Shown here piece after piece: positions 37,626 to 45,465 of a DNA stretch of 64,000 nucleotides. The notes under the pieces are model-generated. The model saw nothing but the letters and a program-made list of their open reading frames with translations. It ran no database searches and had not been told where the DNA came from. The translations under genes were made by a program, and so were the position numbers. Position 1 is the stretch's first letter. Each line of letters opens with the position of its first letter. The stretch is taken from the NCBI RefSeq assembly GCF_013299185.1, contig NZ_JAAFKG010000006.1, positions 97,156 to 161,155 of the forward strand, in the 5' to 3' direction. The stretch comes from Microcoleus sp. bin48.metabat.b7b8b9.023 (GTDB lineage Bacteria > Cyanobacteriota > Cyanobacteriia > Cyanobacteriales > Microcoleaceae).

Positions 37626-37796
37626 ATGGGCAGTTTAATCCGCATAGTCGCTGCAATTTTTCTTCCCCCGCTGGGCGTATTTTTGACTGTCGGGATTGGG
37701 GGAGATTTTTGGATCAACCTGGTTCTGACATTTTTGGGATTTATTCCCGGGGTTGTTCACGCTATTTGGGTAATTGCCAAGAACGATCGGGGCTAG
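37626..37796 (+). CDS. YqaE/Pmp3 family small membrane protein
   Basis: This 56-residue protein has the family layout: MGSLIRIVAAIFLPPLGVFL, a short polar GIGGDFWIN loop, then LVLTFLGFIPGVVHAIWVIA. Two hydrophobic helices fill almost the whole protein. A GGAG sequence lies about 10 nt before the ATG. Relatives (Pmp3, UPF0057) are linked with membrane potential and salt or cold stress. It begins 39 bp after the polyamine gene on the same strand, so it may be co-transcribed. Confidence 0.9.
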   Translation: MGSLIRIVAAIFLPPLGVFLTVGIGGDFWINLVLTFLGFIPGVVHAIWVIAKNDRG

Positions 37797-37900
37797 GTTG
37801 ATATCAAAGATATTGACTTTAGGGGCTAGGGTGGTTTTATTGTCGCGATCGGAAATCTGAAACTACAGAAAGCCTCGCTCAAAGACCGGCTTGCGTTACA

Positions 37901-37970
37901 AGGTACGTTGTTGGGCTTTAGCCCTCTTTAGACATATATATAAAGAGGGCTAAAGCCCAACAACGTACCT
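37901..37970. repeat. Perfect 30-bp inverted repeat with 10-bp loop
   Basis: AGGTACGTTGTTGGGCTTTA continuing GCCCTCTTTA is exactly mirrored by its reverse complement, with GACATATATA between. The arm matches one end of the 107-bp element family and the palindrome at 8257-8300. Confidence 0.95.
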
Positions 37971-37985
37971 AATTTAATCCGTTCA

Positions 37986-38054
37986 CCGCGAATGCTGCAC
38001 AGCCGATCGCCAATCCGTGCTAATTTATCAGGATTGCTCAAATAGTAAATCGCC
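37986..38054 (-). pseudogene. 69-bp relic of the lpxB-like gene 3' region
   Basis: This segment aligns without gaps over 69 bp to 43407-43475, inside the lpxB-like gene, with most positions identical. In the reverse frame it reads AIYYLSNPDKLARIGDRLCS, matching LAIDYLSHPDKLARMGDRLR of the intact gene. Nothing else of that gene is found here. It is a decayed fragment of a second copy. Confidence 0.8.
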
Positions 38055-38092
38055 CTTTGCTTGACTTAATCCTCACTGTATCGTTCCCACGC

Positions 38093-38967
38093 TCAACTTG
38101 ACTGTTTGCTGAGCCAATCGCAGAAGCTGCTATGATAAAAGCTATAGCAAATTTCTCCGGCGATTTGCTGGGGATTTAAGAACTCACACCAATTTTCTAA
38201 GGCTTTCTCAACGTCGTATTCATCCTCATCAATTATTTGGGCGATCGCACTTACAGACAAACCCGATCGCGATTTGGCCAAAACAGACACCACAGCCAAC
38301 TCAACTGGCGAGAAACCATCACCTCTCATCTGCTGGTAGTGGTTTTGATAATACGCTGCTAAACCGGCAGGAAGGAGAGAGAAAAGTGAGGACGTTTCTC
38401 CCAGATTAGCATCGGGCTGTGAATCTTGGGCAATGGCGGGTAACATCTGACTCAGATACATGAAATTGTTTTCGCTGTGAGTTGCGAGTTGTTGGGCCAA
38501 TTCCGGTGCAGTGGAGAGGTATTGCTGGATGTAGTTAAGCACATCTTCCCGATTTTGTTGGGGATAATCCCTTAAATCTAGGAGTTGAGAGGGCGCTTCA
38601 ATTAACAAACCGGATTTTTCTTTGACAAACGGGCGGCGGGCGAGGATAAAATAAGTGCGATCGCCCAAATATCTCGGCAGATAGAACAGATTTGTGCAGG
38701 GAGGTTGACTCGTAAGGGCGATCGCATCTAGAGTATCGATGACTATTATCAACTTTTGGCTAGCATCCAATTTATCGCTAATTTTCTGAAGCAACAAAGA
38801 CAGAAACCAATTCCCATCATCGGAGTCGAGATTTTCAATTTTAGATTTGAGCTTGACAATTTCGGCTGTTTCTGCATTGGCTGCGAGGTATTTGTCAATG
38901 AGTTGAGTGCAGACAGAAACGAGAAAATCGTGCGATCGATTTTTGCGATCGATTCCAGCGTTGTAAT
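38093..38967 (-). pseudogene. 5'-truncated NACHT/STAND-type NTPase
   Basis: An open frame of about 290 codons encodes the middle of a NACHT-like ATPase. It starts abruptly with YYNAGIDRKNRSHDFLVSVC (the part after Walker A), continues with the Walker B strand KLIIVIDTLDAIAL, then a winged-helix-like region and the typical end CYSFYHSSFCDWL. The Walker A P-loop and any start codon with a ribosome-binding site are missing. A TTG at 38797 is the only formal internal start of the longest frame. The break coincides with an inverted-repeat element at 38968-39065, which supplies an in-frame stop. WD40 or other repeats expected after the ATPase are also absent. Confidence 0.8.
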
Positions 38968-39065
38968 ACCAACTTCATAAAGTGTTGCTACAAATACTAT
39001 CTAGCAAATAAACCTTTACTGGTAAAAGACACTTACTATGTGTAGCACTATTTTATGAAGTTGGT
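38968..39065. mobile_element. 98-bp MITE-like element with terminal inverted repeats
   Basis: The ends ACCAACTTCATAAAGTGTTG with trailing CTACA and TGTAGCACTATTTTATGAAG with trailing TTGGT are inverted repeats matching at about 22 of 25 positions. The interior is AT-rich and non-coding. No certain target-site duplication is visible. It lies exactly at the 5' break of the NACHT remnant. Confidence 0.75.
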
Positions 39066-39449
39066 CAAAGTCTCATAAGGAGCATTTGTGGGTATTCCGT
39101 TAACTTTCTGGCGATCGCCCCTGTAGGCAGGACGGCTCTGCTGGGTTTGTGGTGGATACGGTATTAGGCACAACTCTTCGCGATTCTGCGATCCTCTTTT
39201 CGTCAAGGATATGCGGTTTGCTTCTCACTACAAACTCAGGAGAACCCGCAGCACATTCAGAAAATTTTTTGTTATCATCTAAATAATATAGTAAGCCTTA
39301 ATGATTTGTTCAAAAACAGTAGGGGTAGTGTCCCCGTGCCTACCCCGAAGCATCGGGGGCAACCGGGCGTGGGTTTCCCTGTACAAGAATTACACAACTC
39401 ATTCAGACTCGCTAAAATTGAAAATTAATCTACAACTAATCTAAGCGAT
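39066..39449. other. Region upstream of the EACC1/caspase genes
   Basis: This 384-bp stretch probably contains the promoter of the EACC1/caspase pair. It has CCCCGAAGCATCGGGGG (39351-39367), a small hairpin about 80 bp before the EACC1 start. No gene was supported. Confidence 0.55.
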
Positions 39450-39827
39450 ATGCCTGAAAACTCCTTTATTAAATTGACGATTGCTTTTAATGACCCGGAT
39501 CTCGACAGTGAAGAACTAGAAGGGCAAGCTCAAAACCTGCGGGCTCAAATGAGAGACTTAGACGAAATTGAAAGCATCGATCGGGTACTAGATCCGAATC
39601 CACCGGAAGGAAACAAGTCAGTAGGCGGAATTTTGGTGGGTGTGCTAACGGCTCAAGTAAATATAGAGAATATCCAAAAGGTACTGAGATTTCTCTATGA
39701 TCGTATTGGGTCTAAGCGCATTGAACTGGAAGTGGAAGCCAATGGCAGAAAGCTGAAGGTGAATGTCGGCAGTCAGGAAGAATTAGCACTAGCGATCGAA
39801 GCAGCCGAGAAGTTTATAGAACAATAG
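39450..39827 (+). CDS. EACC1-like effector-associated component
   Basis: This 125-aa soluble alpha/beta protein has no catalytic motif. It resembles the small 'effector-associated constant component 1' proteins that sit beside caspase-like, trypsin-like and other effectors in bacterial conflict systems: an N-terminal strand SFIKLTIAFNDPDLDSEELE, a central proline-glycine turn PPEGNKSVGGILVGVLTAQ and a C-terminal EVEANGRKLKVNVGSQEELA helix. The identification is from pattern and context, since a caspase gene follows on the same strand. Its last 24 codons lie in a duplicated 99-bp unit. Confidence 0.72.
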   Translation: MPENSFIKLTIAFNDPDLDSEELEGQAQNLRAQMRDLDEIESIDRVLDPNPPEGNKSVGGILVGVLTAQVNIENIQKVLRFLYDRIGSKRIELEVEANGRKLKVNVGSQEELALAIEAAEKFIEQ

Positions 39828-39954
39828 GACTGCAAATATAGCGAAGTTTGCATTCAGGTGAAAGCCAGCAGTCAAGAAGAATTAGCACTAGCGATCGAAG
39901 CAGCGGAGAAGTTTATAGAACCATAGGAAGGCAAATATGGCGAAGTTTGCATTG
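39757..39954 (+). repeat. 99-bp tandem duplication spanning the EACC1/caspase junction
   Basis: 39757-39855 and 39856-39954 are two copies in direct tandem, sharing the block AATTAGCACTAGCGATCGAA and flanks. Copy 1 contains the end and stop of the EACC1 gene and a dead version of the caspase start (ATAGCGAAGTTTGCATT). Copy 2 contains an untranslated second EACC1 tail and the real caspase start (ATGGCGAAGTTTGCATT). Confidence 0.92.
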
Positions 39955-42357
39955 CTGATTGGGGTTGGGAATTACGAACACCCGGATCAGTTGAAGCCGT
40001 TAGTCTGTGCGCCCAAAGATGTAGCTGCCATGCAGCGGATTCTACTGAACCCGGAAATGGGGGATTTTACTGAGGTAATCCCGCTGATTGACCCTGACAA
40101 GAGGCAGATGGAGGAAGCGATCGAGACGCTGTACCGCGATCGGGCAAAAGACGATCTCATCCTGCTATTCTTTTCGGGACATGGCATCAAAGACGATAGC
40201 GGCAAACTGCACTTTGCCACTCGTTTAACCAGTAAAACACCGAAAGGAGAACTGAAACAATCGACAGCACTTCCTGCCAGCTTTGTGCACGAAATTATGG
40301 GCAAAAGCCTATCGCGGCGGCAAGTCATGATTTTGGACTGTTGCTTTAGCGGAGCCTTTGACCCCCAATTAAACCCCAAAGACGATGGATCAGTGGATGT
40401 GCGGGGACAACTCGGTGCAGCAGGGCGCGTTGTCTTGACTTCTTCCAGTTCGACGGAATACTCGTTTGAGCAGCAAGGCTCAGAACTCTCGATCTACACA
40501 CGCTTTTTAGTCGAAGGGATTGAAACCGGAGCGGCGGATCGAGATAATCATGGCAAGGTTTCGGTGCGGGAATTGCATGATTATGCCACCAAGAAGGTGC
40601 AAGAGACTGCACCAAAGATGAATCCCCAAATTATTGTGCTGAAGGATAAAGGTTATGAAGTCGTCTTTGCGAAAGCGCACATTACCGATCCGAAGCTAAA
40701 GTACCGTAGAAATGTAGAGCGCTATTCGAGTCGGGGTGAAATCTCTCCAGTCGGACGTACTTCACTCAATGTTCTGCAAGTGCGGTTGGGGCTAACGCTT
40801 GAAGAAACACAAGAGATTGAAGTTCAGGTTTTACAACCATTTCGAGAACGCTTGAAACATTTAGAAACCTATGGATCAACGTTTGTTGCAGCCGTTGAAC
40901 ATCAATATCCTCTCACGGAGGAAACTCTCAATGAGTTGAAGGACTTACATGAGTCTTTGGGACTGCGTAAGCAGGATGTGACTCAGATTGAGGAAGAAGT
41001 GACGGCAGCCTATGGGCAGAAGCTACAACGGTATCAGCAGGCATTAACCAGGGCAATTCAGGCTGGGTTTCCGTTGAGTCAACCCGTTTGTGAGGAATTG
41101 GACAAATTTCAAGCTGACTTGGGGTTGAGGGATGAGAATGTGAGGCGAATCAAACAACCCATTATTGAGCGTAGAACTGCTGAGTATAAGCAACAACAGT
41201 TAGAGCAGCAAAGGCAACAAACAGAAAACCTGCGACAACGGCAGGAAGTGGAAAGATTGCAACAACAGGAAGCAAAAAGACTGAAGGAGCGAGCTAAACA
41301 ACAAAAAGAGAAATTGGAAAGTCAACCAGCAAAGTTACAGAAACGAGATGAGGTTAAGCAACAGAAAAAAAGTTCACAAACCAAGGAAAATGTTCGTTCT
41401 TCATCCTCAAACAAACTGCGACTGGCTGGAGCCTTTCTTTCGTCGATACTCATTACTGCTGGAGGACTTTTCTATTTCAACTCAACTCGCCCACAGCCTC
41501 AACTGATTGTTCAACCATCGATTAGCACACCACCCACTCCACCCACTCAATCTTTCCTACCCACTCAATTTGTCCTCGCGAAAGCCCAAGCTATCGCCAA
41601 AGGTGGCGACAAAGGTCGAGCAATTAAGCTTGCTCAGTCAGTAAGTGGAACCCAAGCATCCGATGCCCAATCCTCGATTTCCCAATGGCAATCCGAATGG
41701 TATAAAGAGCAAGATGCTTTCGACGATTTCAAAACAGCCTATAATTCTAAACGCTGGCAAGAAGCCTATTATATTGCATACAAATCACGTAAGATTCCGT
41801 ACAATAAATACTGGAATAACCATCCAGATCTTTACCCGATGGCAATATATGCTAAATCTAAATGGGAGGCACAAAAAGCTGAATATGAAAAACAAAGAAA
41901 AGCGGAAGCTGAGAGGAGTCGAGTTTCTGCTGAATTGGATGCAATTAAAAGAGCTGAATATTTACCAAAAATCGAACCTGGAATTAATCAAATTAGTGAG
42001 TCTGAACGCCCTTCACCGGAAGAGTTTATCAAATATTATTATACACAAACTCGTAATGGCGATACCACTAAAACAACGTGGGAGTTGTTAACTAAAGCTT
42101 TTCAGGAAGAAAAGAGTCCTGGTGGATTTCGTGAATATCATGAATTTTGCTTGAAAAAACAACAAGAGGTACTAGACGTTAAGATAATTCAACAGACGCC
42201 GGAATCAGCGGAAGTAACAGCATTATTGGTTTATCAAGATGGAGAAAAGCGAATAACATCACGATCTCGATCGCGATGGCATCTCATATGGGATTCATCA
42301 GACCATACTTGGAAAATAGATTTGCCACCTCCAAATAACAGTATGCAGGGGGGATAG
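39937..42357 (+). CDS. Caspase-like (C14) protease with coiled coil, membrane anchor and NTF2-like tail
   Basis: This 806-aa protein has an N-terminal caspase/metacaspase domain (about 1-245) beginning KFALLIGVGNYE, with catalytic H82 in LFFSGHG and Cys136 in ILDCCFSGAF. Next come three related helical units (LGLTLEETQEIE, LGLRKQDVTQIE, LGLRDENVRRIK), each followed by a charged helix. A Gln/Glu/Lys-rich coiled coil (about 410-490) and one transmembrane helix (about 498-517, LAGAFLSSILITAGGLFYF) follow. The C-terminal ~110 residues (EEFIKYYYTQTRNGDT ... WHLIWDSSDHTWKI) resemble an NTF2-like fold. It should be a membrane-tethered regulated protease paired with the EACC1-like protein. Confidence 0.85.
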   Translation: MAKFALLIGVGNYEHPDQLKPLVCAPKDVAAMQRILLNPEMGDFTEVIPLIDPDKRQMEEAIETLYRDRAKDDLILLFFSGHGIKDDSGKLHFATRLTSKTPKGELKQSTALPASFVHEIMGKSLSRRQVMILDCCFSGAFDPQLNPKDDGSVDVRGQLGAAGRVVLTSSSSTEYSFEQQGSELSIYTRFLVEGIETGAADRDNHGKVSVRELHDYATKKVQETAPKMNPQIIVLKDKGYEVVFAKAHITDPKLKYRRNVERYSSRGEISPVGRTSLNVLQVRLGLTLEETQEIEVQVLQPFRERLKHLETYGSTFVAAVEHQYPLTEETLNELKDLHESLGLRKQDVTQIEEEVTAAYGQKLQRYQQALTRAIQAGFPLSQPVCEELDKFQADLGLRDENVRRIKQPIIERRTAEYKQQQLEQQRQQTENLRQRQEVERLQQQEAKRLKERAKQQKEKLESQPAKLQKRDEVKQQKKSSQTKENVRSSSSNKLRLAGAFLSSILITAGGLFYFNSTRPQPQLIVQPSISTPPTPPTQSFLPTQFVLAKAQAIAKGGDKGRAIKLAQSVSGTQASDAQSSISQWQSEWYKEQDAFDDFKTAYNSKRWQEAYYIAYKSRKIPYNKYWNNHPDLYPMAIYAKSKWEAQKAEYEKQRKAEAERSRVSAELDAIKRAEYLPKIEPGINQISESERPSPEEFIKYYYTQTRNGDTTKTTWELLTKAFQEEKSPGGFREYHEFCLKKQQEVLDVKIIQQTPESAEVTALLVYQDGEKRITSRSRSRWHLIWDSSDHTWKIDLPPPNNSMQGG

Positions 42358-42460
42358 CTAGAGTGATAAAAAAATCCCAGCCACATCTGCGGACTGTGGG
42401 TTTTATGGCAGTCTCGATAATATATAATTGAATTAAATCGATCGCCATTGAGGTACTCAA

Positions 42461-43243
42461 ATGCCTTCTCCATTTCCAGGGATGAACCCTTATTTAGAAA
42501 ATCCCGAATTTTGGCCCGAAGTACACCACCGTTTGATAGTTGCTATCGCCGATGACATAGAGCAAAATCTCAGTCAGCAATATCGAGTGGCGATCGAAAA
42601 ACGCACTTATATGAGTGGTGGGGAAGACTCTGTTGATATCGCGATTCCCGATGTGTCTGTAGTCGCCACAAGGACAACAACCCAGACACGATCGCCAGTG
42701 ATGACTTTAGCGCCCCGCTCCGAATTTGTAACAGTAACGCTGCCAATTCCTGAAGAATGCAGGGAAGGTTATTTAGAAATTAGAGAGGTAACAACGGGCC
42801 GAGTAGTGACAGTCATTGAAATTTTGTCTCCCGCTAACAAACGTGCCGGTGAAGGAAGAACTGCTTATCTTAACAAGCGGCAAAAAGTTTTAGCAACTCT
42901 CACGAATTTGGTAGAGATAGATTTGCTCAGAAGCGGCAAATATCTACCGTTTGCTAGCGAAATCCCGCAGACAGATTACCGAATCTCGATCGCCAAATCA
43001 TATCAGCGGCCGCAAGCGCAGTTATATGCTTTTAATATTAGAGATGAAATTCCCGTGTTTAGCATTCCTTTGCAGTCAGGAGATGTAGAACCAGAGTTGA
43101 ATTTACAGAGTTTGTTAATGGGAATTTACGATCGCGCTAGATTTGATTTAACATTGGATTACGATCCCGAACCTGTACCCCGCTTCAAGGAAGAAGATAG
43201 AGTTTGGGCAGATGAATTGCTGCGAGAAATAGGCAAACGGTAA
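42461..43243 (+). CDS. DUF4058 family protein
   Basis: This 260-aa cytoplasmic protein begins MPSPFPGMNPYLENPEFWPE, the start I associate with DUF4058, a family abundant in cyanobacteria with no known function. Further conserved-looking stretches are VHHRLIVAIADDIEQNLSQQ, GYLEIREVTTGRVVTVIEIL and SPANKRAGEGRTAYLNKRQK. The E...VIEIL-SP pattern could reflect a PD-(D/E)XK-like core, which is speculative. The gene is convergent with the lpxB-like gene. Confidence 0.8.
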   Translation: MPSPFPGMNPYLENPEFWPEVHHRLIVAIADDIEQNLSQQYRVAIEKRTYMSGGEDSVDIAIPDVSVVATRTTTQTRSPVMTLAPRSEFVTVTLPIPEECREGYLEIREVTTGRVVTVIEILSPANKRAGEGRTAYLNKRQKVLATLTNLVEIDLLRSGKYLPFASEIPQTDYRISIAKSYQRPQAQLYAFNIRDEIPVFSIPLQSGDVEPELNLQSLLMGIYDRARFDLTLDYDPEPVPRFKEEDRVWADELLREIGKR

Positions 43244-43339
43244 ACACTCCTAGGAAACGGAGGAGACGGCAATGCCGTTTTCCTACCCCAACACGATCGT
43301 AGCTTGCGGGGCGGGACGCGATCGCACTCCACGCTCAAT

Positions 43340-44605
43340 TCAACGATCGCACAAATCGACTTCTGCACAAACCAAATCAGCGATTTTCCGCGCCGCCCCA
43401 GACTCGCCGCGCACACTGCGGAGCCGATCGCCCATTCGTGCTAATTTATCAGGATGGCTCAAATAGTCGATCGCCAAATGGGCTACAACATCCGCCTCCA
43501 GCCGCCCGATCAACTCCGGCACAATCTCCTCGCCCGCCCAGATATTCGGCCAAGCATAAAGCTTTCCCTTCCCCAATTGCAAGATTAGCCAATTAATCGC
43601 CGTCGCAAAAACAGAACCGACTAACGGCAAATTTGCCAACAATCCCGGCAAACCATCCCAAGCTTTCATCGCATCCAACTGCTGCGTCGGAATCAACACA
43701 ATCATCGGTACAGCTAAGGAACCCAATTCCGCAGTATTCGCCCCCACAGTAGTCAAACACAGGCTGCATTGTGATAGCAAATCGTAGGCAGGAGTTTGCG
43801 TCCAAAGTTCTATTTTTAAGCCAGTTGCTGTCTGCAAAAACGGCGATTCTGTTAAATGAAGTTCGGCGCTAGCGTTGGCAAATAAATGCAAGCAGGGATT
43901 TTGTTCAGCGTCCGCAAAACGTGCTAGAGTTTGCACATCTAAGCTCGGAGCAACCGGAATTACAAAGCGCGTTTCAGGGCGGACTCGATGGATCGATTGC
44001 GCGATCGCCAAACACAACGGTACACCTAAAGCTAATTTTGCCGCCTTAGAACCCGGTAACAATCCAATTAACTCTATTTCCCGTCGGGGTTGTACGCCGT
44101 CTTTTGTCTCCAATTTGCGATCGCCTACTTCCGCGATCAAATCTCCCACAACTGCAAATTTATCAGCATATTTTTGCGGAACTTTAGCCAAAACTTCCGG
44201 TTTCATCGCTGCAAACCTATCAATCCAGCGATACCACCGCGCGTCCCATTCCGCATAAATAACCGTGCGATATTTTAGCCTTTTGCCAATAACAACCGTA
44301 AAAAATTGGTCGCCGCCTAAAAACAAAACAACTCCCGTTTTGTACCAATCCCAATTTTCGGCAGTTTTGCCCGATAATAAAAATCGAAAAAAATGCTCCG
44401 GTGCTTGCACTCTGTCCACTTCTGGATAGCTCAATGCGATTTCTGCTTCTTTCCCCGTGGCGTGCGGACAGGGGGACAGCACCACCGAGATGCGCGCTTC
44501 TGTGCCTTTGTTTGCCAATTGCTGGCGCAATGCTTGCACGGCGGGACGCACCCAAGTTGCTAATTCTCCGGGCCCGTTGGAGAGGATTAAAATATCGACT
44601 GTCAT
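43340..44605 (-). CDS. Lipid-A-disaccharide-synthase-related protein
   Basis: This 421-aa GT-B glycosyltransferase-like protein is distantly related to LpxB and typical of cyanobacteria. It starts VDILILSNGPGELATWVRP, has FLGGDQFFTVVIGKRLKYR, IGLLPGSKAAKLALGVPL and TVGANTAELGSLAVPMIVLI, corresponding to the LpxB LPGSR and late GT-B motifs. Its substrate is not established. A 69-bp relic matching its 3' region lies at 37986-38054. It is divergent from the ankyrin gene at 44643, from which it is separated by only 37 bp. Confidence 0.85.
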   Translation of the reverse strand: MTVDILILSNGPGELATWVRPAVQALRQQLANKGTEARISVVLSPCPHATGKEAEIALSYPEVDRVQAPEHFFRFLLSGKTAENWDWYKTGVVLFLGGDQFFTVVIGKRLKYRTVIYAEWDARWYRWIDRFAAMKPEVLAKVPQKYADKFAVVGDLIAEVGDRKLETKDGVQPRREIELIGLLPGSKAAKLALGVPLCLAIAQSIHRVRPETRFVIPVAPSLDVQTLARFADAEQNPCLHLFANASAELHLTESPFLQTATGLKIELWTQTPAYDLLSQCSLCLTTVGANTAELGSLAVPMIVLIPTQQLDAMKAWDGLPGLLANLPLVGSVFATAINWLILQLGKGKLYAWPNIWAGEEIVPELIGRLEADVVAHLAIDYLSHPDKLARMGDRLRSVRGESGAARKIADLVCAEVDLCDR

Positions 44606-44642
44606 AGCACTTAAGATTTAAAAGGATACAAGGGAGAATTCT

Positions 44643-45119
44643 ATGACAGATTTAATGGATGCCGTCAAGACGGGTGATGTGGCGGCTGTAGAATGTGCGA
44701 TCGAACAACGTGCAGATATCAACGCCAAAGATGAGGAAGGCGGGACGGCTTTGACGGCTGCGGCTGAGGCTGGCAATGCTGATATTGTCAAAAAACTGCT
44801 CGCAGCAGGTGCGGATGCTAAGAGTCAGGATAATGACGGTTGGACGCCGTTAATGAGTGCTGCTGCTGCCGGAGATACCGAGATTGTACAGCTTTTGCTG
44901 GATGCGGGGGCGGATGTGAATGCTAAAACTATTGATGGTTTGACGGCTTTGATGAGTGCGGCGGGTAGCGGGCGCGCTGATGTTGTGCAGGTTTTGCTCG
45001 ATCGAGGTTCCGATCTCAAAGCCAAGGATAATAATACTTGGACTGCGTTCATTTGGGCATCCTCGGAAAATCACCAAGATGTCGTTGAGGTTTTGAAGCT
45101 GGCGCGCGATCGCAATTAG
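44643..45119 (+). CDS. Ankyrin-repeat protein
   Basis: This 158-aa protein consists almost wholly of about four and a half ankyrin repeats of 33 residues (EEGGTALTAAAEAGNADIVK, NDGWTPLMSAAAAGDTEIVQ, IDGLTALMSAAGSGRADVVQ and a more divergent last one). No signal peptide is present, so it should be a cytoplasmic protein-binding module. The partner is unknown. GGGAGAA lies before the ATG. Confidence 0.93.
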   Translation: MTDLMDAVKTGDVAAVECAIEQRADINAKDEEGGTALTAAAEAGNADIVKKLLAAGADAKSQDNDGWTPLMSAAAAGDTEIVQLLLDAGADVNAKTIDGLTALMSAAGSGRADVVQVLLDRGSDLKAKDNNTWTAFIWASSENHQDVVEVLKLARDRN

Positions 45120-45137
45120 AACTATTGTCGTCAGATT

Positions 45138-45207
45138 AGGTACGTAGTTGCGCTTAAGCGCTCTTTATAAGATTAGGAAAGAGCGCAAAGATCGCAACTA
45201 CGTACCT
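45138..45207. repeat. Hairpin of the AGGTACGTTGTTG type
   Basis: AGGTACGTAGTTGCGCTTAA continuing GCGCTC faces GAGCGCAAAGATCGCAACTA continuing CGTACCT. It is a diverged member of the family at 8257 and 37901. It follows the ankyrin gene. Confidence 0.88.
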
Positions 45208-45465
45208 TGGCTTTTGGTAATTTTATATTTCCTATCCTGACAATAAAACCACCATACTCCTCTTAGTAAGCAGAAGCGGCAAATTTATTCTTGTTTCCTC
45301 CCTTAATAAGGAGGGATTAAGGGGGTTGAACTTGACTTTTGCAAAATATCTATTAAAAACTTAGAAGCCGGGTTTATCAACAAATAAACCAGGTTTCTGG
45401 AGGGTACAATTAATTATCGCACTCCCCAGCAGCGATCGGGCAAATCCCAAATAACTTCGAGATTT
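45208..45465. other. Intergenic region between ankyrin and repeat-protein genes
   Basis: It contains a half copy of the CTTAATAAGGAGGGATTAAG palindrome family (about 45302-45325) and a hairpin AGAAGCCGGGTTTAT ... ATAAACCAGGTTTCT at 45362-45398. No gene is seen. Confidence 0.7.
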
